In this document: positions 1-8,144 of the stretch, piece after piece | Numbering within the stretch: position 1 is the first letter of the stretch | How the letters are laid out: the number at the start of each line of letters is the position of its first letter | NCBI GenBank assembly: GCA_030537675.1 | Contig: JAUNVL010000014.1 | Span: forward strand, 1-42,229 | Direction of reading: 5' to 3' | Source of the DNA: Propionibacteriaceae bacterium | GTDB lineage: Bacteria > Actinomycetota > Actinomycetes > Propionibacteriales > Propionibacteriaceae | Length of the DNA stretch: 42,229 nt | Made by a program: the position numbers and the translations under genes | Notes under the pieces: model-generated | Told to the model about the DNA's origin: nothing | What the model saw: the letters and a program-made list of their open reading frames with translations, nothing else | Database searches by the model: none

Positions 1-2622
1 TGCGGCTGGCTTGGACGCTGGCTTCTTGGCGGGGCCCTTGGCCCGCTTGTCTGCCAGCAACTCGAATGCCCGCGAGGGCTCCAGTTCCTCCGGCGAGTCG
101 TCACGCCTCAGCGTGGCGTTGGTCTCCCCATCAGTGACGTAGGGCCCGAACCTGCCGGACTTGAGCACCACCGGCTTGCCTGAGGCAGGGTCCTCGCCGA
201 ACTCCTTCAGCGGAGGCGCCGCGGCGGCCCGGCCACGCGTCTTGGGCTGCGCGTAGATGGCGAGCGCCTCCTCCAGCGTGATGTCGAAGATCTGCGCCTC
301 GCTCGTCAACGAACGCGAATCCGTCCCGCGCTTGAGGTACGGCCCGTAGCGTCCGTTCTGCGACGTGATGTCGACCCCCTCGGGGTCCTTCCCCACGACC
401 CGGGGAAGGCTGAGCAACGACTTGGCTACCTCCAGGTCGATGGTGTCGAGCGTCATTGAGGAGAACAGCGATCCCGTCCGCGGCTTGCGTGACTTGGGCG
501 CGTCCTCGGGGAGCACCTCGGTGACATAGGGCCCGTAGCGGCCATTCTTGGCCACCACCATCAGGTCCGTGTCCGGATCGACTCCGAGCTCCCGCTCCTC
601 GTCCAACGGAGTGCTGAGCAGTTCCTCAGCCACCTCCAGCGTCAGGGCATCGGGCGGCAGGTCCTCCGGCACGTTGGCTCGACGGCCATCGGCCGACTCG
701 ATGTAGGTGCCGTAGCGTCCCACCCGGACGTCAATGCCCGAATCCTTCAGGGGGAACGTGGAGAGACCGCGCGCGTCGATGTCCCCCAATTCACTGACCA
801 GCGCCTGCAGTCCCTGGTTCTCCGTGCCCTCAGGGCCGCGGTAGAACTCCGTCAGCACCTTCAGGCGGTCCGCATTGCCCGAGGCGATCTCGTCGAGGAG
901 TTCCTCCAACTGTGCCGTGAACTTGTAGTCCACGAGTTCCGCGAAGTGCTCCTCCAGAAGCCGGGTGACGGCGAATGCCAGCCACGTCGGGACGAGAGCG
1001 GAGCCCTTCTTGAACACATAGTCGCGCGCAGTGATGGTCTTGATGATTGACGCGTACGTGGAGGGGCGGCCAATCTCCAGTTCCTCCAGCTTGGCCACCA
1101 GCGACGGCTCTGTGAAACGTGCCGGCGGCTTGGTCTCATGTCCTGCGGCAGTGATGGACTCCGGGTAGACCTCCTGGCCCTCCTGGAGCTGGGGCAGGCG
1201 TGACTGCGAGTCGTCGGAGTCCGAATCGTCGTCGACGCCCTGCACGTAGGCCTTCAGGAAGCCGTGGAACAGGATGGTGCGGCCGGAGGAGATGAGTTCG
1301 ACGCTGTCGACCGGACCGCTGGCGAGCTGAAGGGTCTCCTGCACGCTGGCATTGATCCTGACGGTCAGCTGCTCGCCCCTGGCGTCAGCCATCTGCGAGG
1401 CGATCGTCCGCATCCACACCAGCTTGTACAGACGCATGGCGTCGCCGTGCAGGCCGGTGCCGTCAGGGTGACGGAAGGTGTCGCCCGCAGGACGGATGGC
1501 CTCGTGCGCCTCCTGCGCGTTCTTGACCTTCGACGCGTAGACGCGCGGCTTGGCGGGCAGGTACTTCTCCCCGAACAGCTCTGCCACCTGCGCCCGTGCC
1601 GCGGTGACGGCAGAGGCCGCCATCGTGACGGAGTCCGTACGCATGTAGGTGATGAAGCCCTTTTCGTACAGTTCCTGTGCAACGGACATCGTGCGCTGCG
1701 AGGTGAAGCCCAGCTTGCGGCCGGCCTCCTGCTGCAACGTGGTGGTGCGGAAGGGTTCGTAGGGCCGACGGGTGTAGGGCTTGGCCTCCACGGATGTGAC
1801 GGTCAGCTTGGCAGATTCCAGTGCCGTGGCCAATGCCCTGGCGGCGGCCTCGTCGAGGACGAGCACGTCGTCATTGGTGGTCTGGCCCTCGGCGTTGAAA
1901 TCGCGCCCCTGCGCCACCCGGGAGCCACCGACCGTGCCGAGGCGCGCCGCGAAGTTCCGCGGTTCCGCGCTCTCCCCGCCATCCAGGACGGCGTCGAGAT
2001 CCCAGTAGGACGCGGGAACAAACGCGATCCGTGCCCGTTCCCGGTCCACGACGAGACGGGTCGCCACGGACTGCACCCGACCAGCCGAGAGCTTCGGCAT
2101 GACCTTCTTCCACAGCACGGGTGACACCTCGTAGCCATAGAGACGGTCCAGAATTCTTCTTGTCTCCTGCGCGTCGACGAGATCGACGTCGAGCTCGCGC
2201 GGGTTGGAGACCGCCTCAGCGATCGCGCCCGGGGTGATCTCGTGGAACACCATCCGCAGCGCGGGCACCTTGGGCTTCAGTTCCTGCAACAGGTGCCACG
2301 CGATGGCCTCGCCCTCGCGGTCACCGTCCGTCGCCAACAGGAGTTCATCGACCCCGGCGAGTTTGGCCTTGAGGTCCTTGATCGTGGCCTTCTTGTCGGC
2401 GGCCACCACGTACAGCGGCTGGAAGTCGTTGTCCACGTCAACGCCGGTACGCGCCCACTTCTGGCCCTTGTACTTGGCGGGAATGTCGGCAGCGCCCTTG
2501 GGAAGGTCGCGGATGTGGCCACGGCTGGACTCCACGATGTAGCCGTCACCGAGGTACCCGGCGATCTTGGTGGCCTTCGTGGGCGACTCGACGATCACGA
2601 GCCGCTTGGGGGTGCCAGCCAT
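1..2622 (-). CDS. topA: DNA topoisomerase I (3' end outside window)
   Basis: Type IA topoisomerase that relaxes negatively supercoiled DNA through a covalent 5'-phosphotyrosine intermediate. The 874 visible codons begin with a Toprim domain (RLVIVESPTKATKI; the acidic ATDGDREGEAIAWHL motif). The catalytic core follows, with the active-site Tyr in GFITYMRTDS at about residue 326. After it come four C-terminal Topo_C-type repeats, each marked by GRYG/GRFG (VGRYGTYIES, KNGRYGPYVTE, QNGRYGPYLKRG, KSGRFGPYVTDG). The visible end is Lys/Ala/Pro-rich, typical of the basic tails of actinobacterial enzymes. The ATG at 2622 is preceded by an AGAAGG ribosome binding site. The reading frame runs off the left edge, so the stop is not seen. 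Identity is very secure. Confidence 0.97.
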   Translation of the reverse strand, partial: MAGTPKRLVIVESPTKATKIAGYLGDGYIVESSRGHIRDLPKGAADIPAKYKGQKWARTGVDVDNDFQPLYVVAADKKATIKDLKAKLAGVDELLLATDGDREGEAIAWHLLQELKPKVPALRMVFHEITPGAIAEAVSNPRELDVDLVDAQETRRILDRLYGYEVSPVLWKKVMPKLSAGRVQSVATRLVVDRERARIAFVPASYWDLDAVLDGGESAEPRNFAARLGTVGGSRVAQGRDFNAEGQTTNDDVLVLDEAAARALATALESAKLTVTSVEAKPYTRRPYEPFRTTTLQQEAGRKLGFTSQRTMSVAQELYEKGFITYMRTDSVTMAASAVTAARAQVAELFGEKYLPAKPRVYASKVKNAQEAHEAIRPAGDTFRHPDGTGLHGDAMRLYKLVWMRTIASQMADARGEQLTVRINASVQETLQLASGPVDSVELISSGRTILFHGFLKAYVQGVDDDSDSDDSQSRLPQLQEGQEVYPESITAAGHETKPPARFTEPSLVAKLEELEIGRPSTYASIIKTITARDYVFKKGSALVPTWLAFAVTRLLEEHFAELVDYKFTAQLEELLDEIASGNADRLKVLTEFYRGPEGTENQGLQALVSELGDIDARGLSTFPLKDSGIDVRVGRYGTYIESADGRRANVPEDLPPDALTLEVAEELLSTPLDEERELGVDPDTDLMVVAKNGRYGPYVTEVLPEDAPKSRKPRTGSLFSSMTLDTIDLEVAKSLLSLPRVVGKDPEGVDITSQNGRYGPYLKRGTDSRSLTSEAQIFDITLEEALAIYAQPKTRGRAAAAPPLKEFGEDPASGKPVVLKSGRFGPYVTDGETNATLRRDDSPEELEPSRAFELLADKRAKGPAKKPASKPAA

Positions 2623-2669
2623 GCAACCTTCTTTCGTTTCAGAATCTCTTCAAGGGGTGGACGTGAGGA

Positions 2670-2675
2670 ATGTTA
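2670..2675 (-). promoter_or_regulatory. Possible topA -10 box
   Basis: TAACAT on the minus strand fits TANNNT and overlaps the TAA stop of the upstream methyltransferase gene. It would give a leader of about 40 nt before topA. No clear -35 is seen, so this is weak. Confidence 0.25.
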
Positions 2676-4175
2676 GCCCACGGTGGACGGAGCGCTCGAC
2701 GCGTGGTCACTGAGCTGGCCAAGGACCAGGAGCTGATCCAACAGTGCATCGCGCACCACGGGGACAACCTGCGCTGCCACGTCGGCCGCCTCCACCTCCA
2801 GCACGCTGGCCACTGCCGAGATGACCTGCCCAAGCGTCAGATCGCCGTCCAGAGCACCCAGCACCGCCCCATCCGCCGTGCCCACCTTGATGGCTCTGAG
2901 CAGTCCAGTCCGTTGCCGCAAAACGACGTGGGTGGGGTCCTGTGCACCCGGCTCGCCGATGGTTTCCTGCACCACGTCCACCAACCTCGGCCGGCTTGCC
3001 AGCAACTGATCCAGGGGAAGCGTCGAGGCATCGACGGCGGCACGGTTGCGGGCAAAAACGTGTCCGACGGGCTGCGCGACGGCGTGCGGCCAGGATTCGA
3101 ACCTCAGGTGCGGGATGTCCCTGCCTGCTGCCGTCAGCAGCAGCCACCCCATCCCCACCTCGCTGATCCCGAGGGTCCGGAAGTACTCCAGCCACTCGCG
3201 GTAGGCCGGTTCCCACTGGTCAGAGCCCGCCAGGCCCGCGTCCGTCAGCCACATCTCGATGTAGGAGAACACGTCGAGTCGTTCGCGTTCGATGACCCAG
3301 CAGTCGAGGCCCGTGCCCTCCACCCAGCCGCGAAGCCGGTCAGCCCACTCGACACCGTCGAGAATGGCCCAGTTGGTGAGCAGCTGCAGGCTCCCGCCCA
3401 GAGTCAGGTGTTCGGGGGCGCCCCGCACGATGGCCTCGACGAGTCCATCCGCCACCAGGTCACCCTCCCTGTAGGTGAGCCGGTCACCACCCGGAGGGCT
3501 CATGACGTAAGGGGGATTGGACACGATGAGGTCGAACCGTTCCCCCGCCACCGGTTCGAACAGGGAGCCCTCCCTCAAATCGATGCGGACATCACTCAGG
3601 TCCGCACCCAGACGTGCAAGCTCCAGGGCGCGCGGGTTGAGGTCCGTGCCCACCACCTCCTCGGCATGCCTGACCAAATGCAGGGACTGGACACCGCAGC
3701 CCGTCCCGAGGTCCAGGGCACGATGGACGTGGTCCCGCATGGTGATCTCTGCCAGGGTGAGCGACGCCGGGGAGGCCCCCAACACATAATCGGGTCGGGT
3801 GGGGGTGGTCCTCTGGTCCATGCCGGGGGTCAGGTCGCTCACGAGGTATCCCGAGGCGCCGTCGTCAGGGGATCCGTACGGACGCACATCCACGACAGCT
3901 CGCACCCCGTCCCCCTCCACCGTCACCCAGCCAGCCGCCACCGCTGCATCGACGTCGAGCGCGTCAGACGCCGGAACGATAGGTACCTCCTGCTGCAGGA
4001 TGAAGAGGCGCACGAGACACGCCAGCGGATCCATTGCACCGGCAAGTGCCACGTCGGCGGCAATCGTGGTGTTGCGTCCAAGCCCCGCCTGGCCGAGGGC
4101 GCCGATCCTCTCCAGTGCGTCGTCGGTGGTGTACCCGGCCTGCAGGAGACGGTGGCGGAGGTCCGAAGCTGTCAT
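2673..4175 (-). CDS. Two-domain class I SAM methyltransferase with NPPY motif
   Basis: A 500-residue protein. The N-terminal part (about residues 1-140) is an actinobacterial extension of the DUF7059 type. A Rossmann methyltransferase domain follows, with motif I ALDLGTGCGVQSLHL, an acidic motif II (VVGTDLNPRALELA) and the motif IV signature VSNPPYV. NPPY is typical of enzymes that methylate planar nitrogens (HemK/PrmC, RlmG/RsmC type), so the target is probably rRNA, tRNA or a release factor. The exact substrate cannot be read from sequence. The C-terminal 150 residues form a separate domain without motifs I recognise. The gene is transcribed toward topA with a 50-bp gap. Its ATG lies 7 nt from a TAGTCT -10 box and has no convincing ribosome binding site, suggesting a leaderless mRNA. 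Confidence 0.85.
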   Translation of the reverse strand: MTASDLRHRLLQAGYTTDDALERIGALGQAGLGRNTTIAADVALAGAMDPLACLVRLFILQQEVPIVPASDALDVDAAVAAGWVTVEGDGVRAVVDVRPYGSPDDGASGYLVSDLTPGMDQRTTPTRPDYVLGASPASLTLAEITMRDHVHRALDLGTGCGVQSLHLVRHAEEVVGTDLNPRALELARLGADLSDVRIDLREGSLFEPVAGERFDLIVSNPPYVMSPPGGDRLTYREGDLVADGLVEAIVRGAPEHLTLGGSLQLLTNWAILDGVEWADRLRGWVEGTGLDCWVIERERLDVFSYIEMWLTDAGLAGSDQWEPAYREWLEYFRTLGISEVGMGWLLLTAAGRDIPHLRFESWPHAVAQPVGHVFARNRAAVDASTLPLDQLLASRPRLVDVVQETIGEPGAQDPTHVVLRQRTGLLRAIKVGTADGAVLGALDGDLTLGQVISAVASVLEVEAADVAAQVVPVVRDALLDQLLVLGQLSDHASSAPSTVG

Positions 4176-4182
4176 GTCCCAC

Positions 4183-4188
4183 AGACTA
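4183..4188 (-). promoter_or_regulatory. -10 box of the methyltransferase gene, likely leaderless
   Basis: TAGTCT on the minus strand ends 7 nt before the ATG at 4175. The predicted transcription start therefore falls at or beside the start codon. No -35 is recognisable. Confidence 0.5.
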
Positions 4189-4214
4189 GGGCGCAGCGTC
4201 GAAACACCTCGTTG

Positions 4215-4232
4215 AAACCTGCTCGGAGGTTT
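4215..4232. promoter_or_regulatory. Short inverted repeat between divergent genes
   Basis: AAACCT and AGGTTT are separated by 6 bp in the 102-bp gap between the divergent methyltransferase and small membrane protein genes. It could be an operator, but a 6-bp arm is easily found by chance. Confidence 0.25.
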
Positions 4233-4265
4233 GCGGACACGACGCGAGGTGCACTCATCGAGTGC

Positions 4266-4271
4266 GATACT
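4266..4271 (+). promoter_or_regulatory. Possible -10 box of the small membrane protein gene
   Basis: GATACT ends 6 nt before the ATG at 4278, again the spacing of a leaderless start. The first base departs from TANNNT and no -35 is evident. Confidence 0.3.
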
Positions 4272-4277
4272 TCGACA

Positions 4278-4499
4278 ATGGAACGTCTTGATCCGAAGCC
4301 CGGCCGCGCAAACAAGCGCGCGTCACTCACGAAGGCCGTTGTGTCGGCAGCAATCGCGGGGGTGGTGACGTTCATCCTCCTGCTCCTCATCACCCAGCTA
4401 CAACCGGTGGTTTCCGGTGTGGTCGGCGCAGCCGTGGCAGTAGCGGTCGCGGTGGCGGTATCCGTCATCGCCCTGCCGACACCGAAGCGGGAGCGGTAA
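4278..4499 (+). CDS. Small two-helix membrane protein (73 aa), function unknown
   Basis: The predicted protein has a basic N-terminus (MERLDPKPGRANKRASLTKA). A first hydrophobic helix follows at about residues 20-41, then a short link and a second helix made largely of alternating Ala and Val at about residues 46-67, and finally a basic tail PTPKRER. The Ala-Val stretch uses different synonymous codons, so it is not a simple DNA repeat. The protein resembles no family I can name. Divergent orientation from the methyltransferase gene, a plausible -10 box and a normal coding composition support it as a real gene. It ends 14 bp from the convergent TadE-like gene. Confidence 0.6.
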   Translation: MERLDPKPGRANKRASLTKAVVSAAIAGVVTFILLLLITQLQPVVSGVVGAAVAVAVAVAVSVIALPTPKRER

Positions 4500-4513
4500 C
4501 CCGTACCCCTCGA

Positions 4514-4999
4514 TCATTGGAGCGTCCCAGCCGAGGCCTCCCGTGCAATATCTTTCGGTGCTCCCGGAAACCGGGGACGCAGTTCCCGCCCGACGCGCAC
4601 TTCCACCACGAAGGACCACTCGTCTCCGAGAAGGCGACACTCCAGCAGCCGGGTGCCGTTGCGATCCGCCGCTCCGCTGGCAGCCGCGCACGCATCTGCG
4701 CCGCCTGCTTGGGCCCCTGCCCCAGCGAGGGCGGCCAGGTCAGCGGCGTTCTGCGCTGCACTGACCTGGGACACCCAGAGCACCACCACCGAGGCCGACC
4801 AGGCCACCACCAACAGAAGTGCGCACACAGCGGCTGTCAGCACGGTGCCCACGCCTCGCTCATCGCGTCCCTTCGTCGTTGGCCGTACCTCTCGCAGATG
4901 ATGCGCGAGCAGCCGTTTCACGGCCCGATGCTGGCTCCGCGAGCGCCCACGTTCTGGCGATGGGTGTCGAGCATCCGGGTCTTCACCGCTCGGCAGCAT
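4514..4999 (-). CDS. Third pilin-like protein of the Tad-type locus (Rv3654c-like)
   Basis: Last gene of the small minus-strand cluster. The key region is ERGVGTVLTAAVCALLLVVA, a pilin-like hydrophobic helix, followed by the segment AAQNAADLAALAGAGAQAGG, which is characteristic of the 'helicase/secretion neighbourhood TadE-like' family. Unlike the two upstream proteins it lacks the Glu five residues after the processing Gly, so prepilin processing is doubtful. The start is uncertain: the ATG at 4999 has a GGGGGTGG stretch in front and overlaps TadE by 17 bp, while GTG at 4921 or 5053 is also possible. It is probably a membrane or pseudopilin partner of the TadA/B/C machine encoded 8 kb away. 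Direct functional data are lacking for the family. Confidence 0.72.
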   Translation of the reverse strand: MLPSGEDPDARHPSPERGRSRSQHRAVKRLLAHHLREVRPTTKGRDERGVGTVLTAAVCALLLVVAWSASVVVLWVSQVSAAQNAADLAALAGAGAQAGGADACAAASGAADRNGTRLLECRLLGDEWSFVVEVRVGRELRPRFPGAPKDIAREASAGTLQ

Positions 5000-5381
5000 C
5001 GCCCACCCCCGGTTCCCACGCCGCCCAGTTCTGGGCAGTGAGCGTGATGCCACCGATGCCCAGGATCCGGACGGGGACGTCGACGCGTACGCCCACCCCG
5101 TCGGACTGTCTCACCACTGTGGTTTGTGCCCCCACAGGGGCAGCATTCTCGGCTTTCGTGGCCGCCACTGCGTCCCCTCGCGCCAACTGCCGTGCCATCT
5201 CGCTGCTGGTCCGGCCGCACGATGACTGCACCACGCCCAGCAGAACGACGGCGGCCAACGTGGCCGCCAGCAGGGTGGTGGTCATCATTCCCACGGCCAG
5301 TTCCACTGTCACCATGCCCCGCTGCCCGTGGGCGCTCAGGCGCGGAGCGGCGGGGCGCGCCGCCCCGCGCTGGCGCGTCAC
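4983..5381 (-). CDS. TadE-like pseudopilin
   Basis: A 132-residue protein. A basic N-terminus leads into GQRGMVTVELAVG, a type IV prepilin-like processing site (cleavage after Gly, Glu at +5). A hydrophobic helix (TLLAATLAAVVLLGVV) and a mainly beta C-terminal domain follow, ending in ITLTAQNWAAWEPG. This is the usual layout of TadE-type minor pseudopilins of the tight-adherence secretion system. The GTG start overlaps the TGA of the upstream pilin gene by 4 bp (GTGA), implying translational coupling. No prepilin peptidase gene is in the window, so the processing enzyme must lie elsewhere. Confidence 0.85.
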   Translation of the reverse strand: MTRQRGAARPAAPRLSAHGQRGMVTVELAVGMMTTTLLAATLAAVVLLGVVQSSCGRTSSEMARQLARGDAVAATKAENAAPVGAQTTVVRQSDGVGVRVDVPVRILGIGGITLTAQNWAAWEPGVGDAAER

Positions 5382-5602
5382 ACCTTGTCCACGAGGTTCT
5401 CGAAGATGCTCAGGACCCAGCCCATCAGCGCCTGGAAGAACGCGTTGTCGTTGAAGATGCGCAACAGCACCAGCGCGGCGGTGGCAGCGGCGACCAGCCC
5501 AATGGCGTACTCCACCGTGGTGAGGCCACGCTCCGCGAGGCGTCGGGCCCGGGACCTCTGCGGGTGCTGTGCCTCGCAGCTGACCAGTTCTGTGTGACTC
5601 AT
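5378..5602 (-). CDS. Flp-like small pilin, DUF4244 family
   Basis: A 74-residue protein with the processing motif ERGLTTVEYAIG (Gly followed by Glu at +5) and one hydrophobic helix (LVAAATAALVLLRIF). Size and motif match the Flp/DUF4244 pilins of actinobacterial Tad-like loci (Rv3656c type), which are thought to form the surface fibre. The ATG at 5602 is chosen because AAGGGAG lies 6 nt upstream; a longer in-frame start at 5659 has no ribosome binding site. It is the first of three overlapping genes. In most relatives this pilin follows tadC directly, whereas here the helicase, putA and ald intervene. Confidence 0.85.
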   Translation of the reverse strand: MSHTELVSCEAQHPQRSRARRLAERGLTTVEYAIGLVAAATAALVLLRIFNDNAFFQALMGWVLSIFENLVDKV

Positions 5603-5759
5603 GTGACTCTCCCTTGAGTGTTGCTGGATGTCTCCGGAATCACCCCGGCGACACCCCACACCTTGGGCGGCGAACCCGAGGGATCACCCAAGCCGACGAG
5701 CGTTGTGGACACTGGCGGCGGACAACACCTGCGTCTGTGGAGAGGAGGTTGTGGAGCGT
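5603..5759. other. 157-bp gap upstream of the pilin gene
   Basis: It lies between the helicase stop and the pilin start, both on the minus strand, and presumably holds the pilin promoter. I see a weak hairpin (CTTGGG at 5662 pairing with CCCAAG at 5687-5692) and no clear -10/-35 pair or coding sequence. Confidence 0.3.
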
Positions 5760-8015
5760 TCAGCCGTCACGGAGAAGCGCCCGGAGCAGCACTGCCGCCC
5801 GACGCTTGTCCAGCACCTGGTTGGCGTTGCCGCACTTGGGCGAGACCACGCAGGCGGGGCAGCCGTCAGCGCATTCGCATCCCTCCAGCCGCTCCAGCGT
5901 GGCACCCAACCACTGGCCGGCCACCTCGAACGCCTGGGCTGCGAACCCGGAGCCTCCTGGCAGCCCGTCGTGGATGAAGATCGTGGGCAGTCCCGTCTCC
6001 ATGTGGATCGGGGTGCTGACGCCTCCGATGTCCCACCTGTCGCACGGCGCGAAGGCGGGCAGCAGGCCGATCGCCGTGTGCTCCATGGCATGGGCCGCGG
6101 CGCCCATCTCGAGCGGCGCCCAGTCCAGCGTGCGCTGCAGCGCCTGCGGCACGCTCCACCACACCGCATCCGTCATCATGCGATGCGCCGGCATGTCGAC
6201 CATCGTGGCGTCGAGCACATCATGCGTGACCTCGTCCCGGCGAAGGTAGCCCGTGACCTGCGAGGTGAGGCGAACCTGTCCCAGAGTGACCTCCAGCCCG
6301 GACACCACCCTGCGCCGCTTCACCGTGAGTCGGTCGATCTCGAAGCTCGACTGCGGGGTCGTGTAGAAGGGTTCGGATGTCCTCGAGACGAATGCGTGGC
6401 CATCGTCCATGTCCAGGGAGGTGACGAGCCACGTCTCGGCCTGGTGGAGATACACGGCTCCGGGGTGCACTGTCCGGTCTGCCGCCTCGCGGTCGATGAT
6501 CCCCACCACCCGGCCCGTCTCCTGCTCGATGATCTCCACGGGGCGTGCGCCTGCCGCCCGGAGATCGATGTGGTCCACCGCCCTGTCCGCTCGGGTCCAG
6601 AACCACCGCTCTCCACGGTCGCGCAACACTCCCTGTCTCGCCAGTTCGCCCGCCAGTGCCACCGTGTCCCGCCCGAACCACCTCTGGTCCGCAGCGGTGA
6701 GTGGGTGCTCCTGCGCAGCTGCGGCCAGGTGGGGTCCGAGCACGTGGGGGTTGCCTGGGTGCAGTACGAGGTGCTCCACCGGTGCATCAAAAATCAGCTC
6801 CGGATGCTCCAGCAAATAGGCGTCGAGGGGGTTCTCCCGCGCCAGCAACACCACCAGCGCCTCCTGGCCCGTGCGCCCAGCCCGACCTGCCTGCTGCCAG
6901 AAAGCCGACAACCTTCCCGGGTACCCCGAGACCAGGACGGCTGCGATACCGGAGACGTCGATCCCGAGCTCCAGTGCATTGGTGGTGGCCAACCCACCCA
7001 GTTCTCCCGATTGGAGAGCCGCTTCCAGCGCCCTGCGTTCCATCGCCAGGTAACCGCCTCGGTACGAAGCGATGCGCGCCGGGTCCGTGGCCACCTCCTG
7101 CGCCCCCACGGAGACCAGTTCCGCGCCAGCCCGTGACGCCACGAAGGCGAGCGTCTGTGCGCCGTCATCGGAGAGACCCGCCAGCAACCGCGACGTGTCG
7201 CGACGAAGCGAGAGCGCGGGCTGCCACAACGCCACCGTGCGAGGGCCCACGGGCGCCTTCGAGACGTCGACGACCTCGACGGCCGGCTCACCGATGAGGG
7301 CTCCCCCGAACTCGGCCGCGTTGGGTGCCGTGGCCGAGGACAGCAGCATCGTGGGCGAGGCCCCGTACAGCTCGCACACCCGGCGCAGCCGCCGGATCAC
7401 GTTGGCGACGTGGGCCCCGAACATGCCGTGGTATCGATGTGCCTCATCGATGATGACGTAGCGGAGCCCGCCCAGGAACGACGACCACCTCTGATGATTC
7501 GGGAGAACCGAGAAATGCAGCATGTCTGGGTTGGTGAGAACAAAACTCGCGTGCTCCCGGGCAAACCTTCTCTCCGCGACATCGGAGTCCCCATCGAGTG
7601 CCCCCACGCGCCAGTTGCCGGGTGCGATGCCCACCGCTGCACGCAACTGGTCATGCGCCAGGGCCTTGGTGGGAGCGATGTAGAGGGCTGTGGGGCGGGA
7701 CCGGGTGAATCGCGGCCGCACGCCCAGCCCTGAAGGCCATGCCGCTTCGGCGGTGGTGGCGGCGAGGACGGGCATCAGATACGCCAGCGACTTGCCAGAG
7801 CCGGTGGGTGTGGAGATGGCCGCATGCACTCCTGCGTGGGCGCTCTCGGCGAAATCCACCTGGTGCTGCCACGGCTGGTGGATGCCTGCGACCTGCAGCG
7901 TGTCGATGCAGTCAGCGGGGAACCACTCGGGCCAGGCCGCGCGGAGACCGTCGCTGGCCTCCCGGCGGCGCGTCGCCACCACCTCATCGCTGTCCAGCAC
8001 CCAACCCCAGTCCAC
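5760..8015 (-). CDS. DEAH-box helicase with C-terminal Zn-binding DUF1998 domain (HSN family)
   Basis: ATP-dependent superfamily 2 helicase of the 'helicase/secretion neighbourhood' family (Rv3649 type). Motifs in order: Walker A TPTGSGKSLAYL (Lys about 75), IIDEAHRYHG (Asp about 190), LSSATAPNAAE, and the motif V/VI region NALELGIDVSGIAAVL followed by WQQAGRAGRTG. The C-terminus has a four-Cys cluster, CECADGCPACVVSPKCGN, the usual DUF1998 metal site. Its role is probably nucleic-acid remodelling or repair, since related MrfA-type proteins act in DNA repair. A role in secretion is only suggested by conserved linkage. I use the GTG at 8015 (751 aa), which leaves room for a putA promoter. A GTG at 8153 would give 797 aa and overlap putA head-to-head. 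Neither has a good ribosome binding site. Confidence 0.88.
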   Translation of the reverse strand: MDWGWVLDSDEVVATRRREASDGLRAAWPEWFPADCIDTLQVAGIHQPWQHQVDFAESAHAGVHAAISTPTGSGKSLAYLMPVLAATTAEAAWPSGLGVRPRFTRSRPTALYIAPTKALAHDQLRAAVGIAPGNWRVGALDGDSDVAERRFAREHASFVLTNPDMLHFSVLPNHQRWSSFLGGLRYVIIDEAHRYHGMFGAHVANVIRRLRRVCELYGASPTMLLSSATAPNAAEFGGALIGEPAVEVVDVSKAPVGPRTVALWQPALSLRRDTSRLLAGLSDDGAQTLAFVASRAGAELVSVGAQEVATDPARIASYRGGYLAMERRALEAALQSGELGGLATTNALELGIDVSGIAAVLVSGYPGRLSAFWQQAGRAGRTGQEALVVLLARENPLDAYLLEHPELIFDAPVEHLVLHPGNPHVLGPHLAAAAQEHPLTAADQRWFGRDTVALAGELARQGVLRDRGERWFWTRADRAVDHIDLRAAGARPVEIIEQETGRVVGIIDREAADRTVHPGAVYLHQAETWLVTSLDMDDGHAFVSRTSEPFYTTPQSSFEIDRLTVKRRRVVSGLEVTLGQVRLTSQVTGYLRRDEVTHDVLDATMVDMPAHRMMTDAVWWSVPQALQRTLDWAPLEMGAAAHAMEHTAIGLLPAFAPCDRWDIGGVSTPIHMETGLPTIFIHDGLPGGSGFAAQAFEVAGQWLGATLERLEGCECADGCPACVVSPKCGNANQVLDKRRAAVLLRALLRDG

Positions 8016-8144
8016 GCTCCAACTCTGCCACCGACCGGTGACAGCTTCCCCATGGACGCCCCGTGGCAGACGTTCCTGGGCGGCGGAACCGGCGCGATGT
8101 CCGTGCCACCCGCGAGGTGACACTTTGCAGGCCAGACTGGAACC

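Noticed and set aside
2670-4499. 609-codon plus-strand frame opposite the methyltransferase
   Set aside because: Only its last 74 codons (from 4278) look like a real protein; the rest mirrors the methyltransferase gene.
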